From NCBI GenBank assembly GCA_007127255.1, contig SKZS01000068.1, positions 1-6,147 on the forward strand: 6,147 bases of DNA, in the 5' to 3' direction. Under the pieces are notes generated by a model, which worked only from the letters and a program-made list of their open reading frames with translations, ran no database searches and was not told the origin of the DNA. A program made the position numbers and the translations under genes. The stretch comes from Syntrophomonadaceae bacterium (lineage in GTDB: Bacteria; Bacillota; Dethiobacteria; DTU022). The stretch's first letter is position 1. Every line of letters begins with the position of its first letter. Of this stretch, positions 5,036 through 6,147 are shown piece after piece.

Positions 5036-6147
5036 TTGCAAAAGCAGGCAGCAGAAGTCTACGAAAAAAGAGAGCAGGATTTTTCACAAAAACTGGCGGA
5101 AGCCAGGCAAAAATTATCTAATCTGACCCAGCTGCGGTTGCTCATTTTTTTGCTGGCGGCTTTTCTGGCCGGCTATAGTATCTACTCCAACCGGGGGGAA
5201 TATGCTTTATATGCCCTGGCTCCTATCCTGATTTTTATATTAGTGGTTATCATTTACCGGCGTCTTGTGAAGAGCACGGCATACCTGGAAAAAATGGTCA
5301 CCATTAACCAAACAAGTCTGCAAAGACTGTCCTGGCAGTGGCCTAACTTTTTAGAAAAAGGCGAGCAATATGCCCTGCCTGAGCATCCCTACAGTACAGA
5401 TCTCAACATCTTTGGCCGGGGCTCCCTTTTTCAGTATATCAATACCACAGTTACCTTTAGCGGAGAAGAAGCTCTTACTGATCTGCTAAAAGGTCAGCAA
5501 GATCCAGTTTCAATCGGAGAAAGGCAGGAAAGTGTAAAAGAATTGTCGGGAGCCCTGCCCTGGAGACAGCACTTCCAGGCTACCGGGATGGAAGCTGAGG
5601 TCAAAAAGGAAAACCCTACAGAGCTTATAGCCTGGGCAAAAGATCGGCAAGTAGGCGTAAGTTTTCCGGATCTGTTGTTGCTGCTTCCCGGCATCACGCT
5701 CTTGCTGTTTTTACTCTACTACTTACAGTTCCTTCTGCTGCCCCTGCCCCTGGCTCTTGTAGTCATCCAGTACGCAATCCTGCTTTCTACCAGAAAAAAG
5801 ATACACCGTGAATTTGACCGGACCCAAATGGCCTCGGACCGCTTAAAACAATATGCTGCCGTATTGAAATGTATAGAGGATGCTAAATTTAAATCTTCCC
5901 GCCTCCGGCGCCTGCAAGAGAGCCTTTCCGATGACCGCCGGAGAGCCTCCCTCCAAATTAAAGCTTTAGCAGGCATTGTGGAACTGACGCAATTTCGCTA
6001 CAGCCAACAAATTGTTTATTTCCCGGTCAATACTATTGTCCTTTGGGATCTGTTCACAGCAAAAAAGCTGGCTGCCTGGAAGAGCTCTTCCGGAGCTTTC
6101 CTGGAAACCTGGATCAATGTTATAAGCGAGGTTGAAGTTCATGCCTG
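5036..6147 (+). CDS. MutS-related protein with membrane segments, N-terminal part (runs off window)
   Basis: 370 codons are visible. I start at TTG 5036, nine bases after GGGGAG (5021-5026), because a TAA (5030-5032) closes the frame just upstream and the first in-frame ATG is far inside the conserved region (5294). Residues 1-30 form a charged helix (EKREQDFSQKLAEARQKL). Membrane segments are predicted at about 33-51 and 56-74, and a second pair at about 213-252 in a Leu-rich stretch broken by prolines. His117-Pro-Tyr followed by DLNIFGRGSLFQYINTT (122-138), then ERQESVKEL and LPWRQHFQATG, are typical of a MutS-like subfamily in which a MutS core and C-terminal ABC-type ATPase (Walker A, beyond this window) follow a membrane-bearing N-terminus. 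The later part (FPVNTIVLWDLFTAKKLAAW) fits the lever region. Its substrate is not known; it is distinct from true mismatch-repair MutS, whose mismatch-binding domain is absent. Confidence 0.85.
   Translation, partial: MQKQAAEVYEKREQDFSQKLAEARQKLSNLTQLRLLIFLLAAFLAGYSIYSNRGEYALYALAPILIFILVVIIYRRLVKSTAYLEKMVTINQTSLQRLSWQWPNFLEKGEQYALPEHPYSTDLNIFGRGSLFQYINTTVTFSGEEALTDLLKGQQDPVSIGERQESVKELSGALPWRQHFQATGMEAEVKKENPTELIAWAKDRQVGVSFPDLLLLLPGITLLLFLLYYLQFLLLPLPLALVVIQYAILLSTRKKIHREFDRTQMASDRLKQYAAVLKCIEDAKFKSSRLRRLQESLSDDRRRASLQIKALAGIVELTQFRYSQQIVYFPVNTIVLWDLFTAKKLAAWKSSSGAFLETWINVISEVEVHA

Noticed and set aside
5494..5976. Two minus-strand open frames opposite the MutS-related gene
   Set aside because: They lie opposite a well-supported coding frame and show no recognisable protein features.

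Overview
The window looks like part of a chromosome, or a metagenome contig, from a spore-forming Firmicute, most likely a Clostridia/Peptococcia-type anaerobe. Three things point there: a recognisable spoVS sporulation gene, strong AGGAGG-type ribosome binding sites, and a GGGGGACGG-type hairpin repeat that I associate from memory with such genomes. No species can be named from the sequence alone.

Left part (1-2901, minus strand): a signalling pair. A large CheB-CheR-PAS fusion protein (methylesterase, methyltransferase, PAS, heptad coiled coil, PAS; no receiver and no kinase domain) is followed 58 bases downstream by the first 39 codons of a second gene. That gene's N-terminus resembles PAS-domain sensor histidine kinases. 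The two are probably co-transcribed and form one hybrid chemosensory/two-component pathway.

Middle part (2902-5035): an accessory, partly decayed stretch. From left to right it holds a short coding-like remnant; a REP-like hairpin repeat with a duplicated half; a spoVS gene of exactly the usual length but with a one-base frameshift in an A5 run; a convergent lipoprotein gene stopped by an in-frame TAA at codon 33 but with a good promoter; two adjacent perfect dyads; a RelE/ParE-type toxin and ribbon-helix-helix antitoxin with overlapping reading frames; a promoter covered by two palindromes; a 17-codon remnant resembling the start of a YjbQ-family gene; a second REP-like copy in opposite orientation; and an 18-base stretch resembling a tRNA D-arm. 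The two REP-like copies bracket the segment carrying the broken genes and the toxin-antitoxin pair.

Right part (5036-6147, plus strand): the first 370 codons of a MutS-related protein with four predicted membrane segments, running off the window. It starts at a TTG codon behind a good Shine-Dalgarno sequence. Its ATPase domain would lie beyond the end.

The most noteworthy points are the two adjacent broken genes (spoVS and the lipoprotein), the toxin-antitoxin locus abutting a gene fragment, and the architecture of the CheB-CheR-PAS protein. Nothing here proves a wholly new system.
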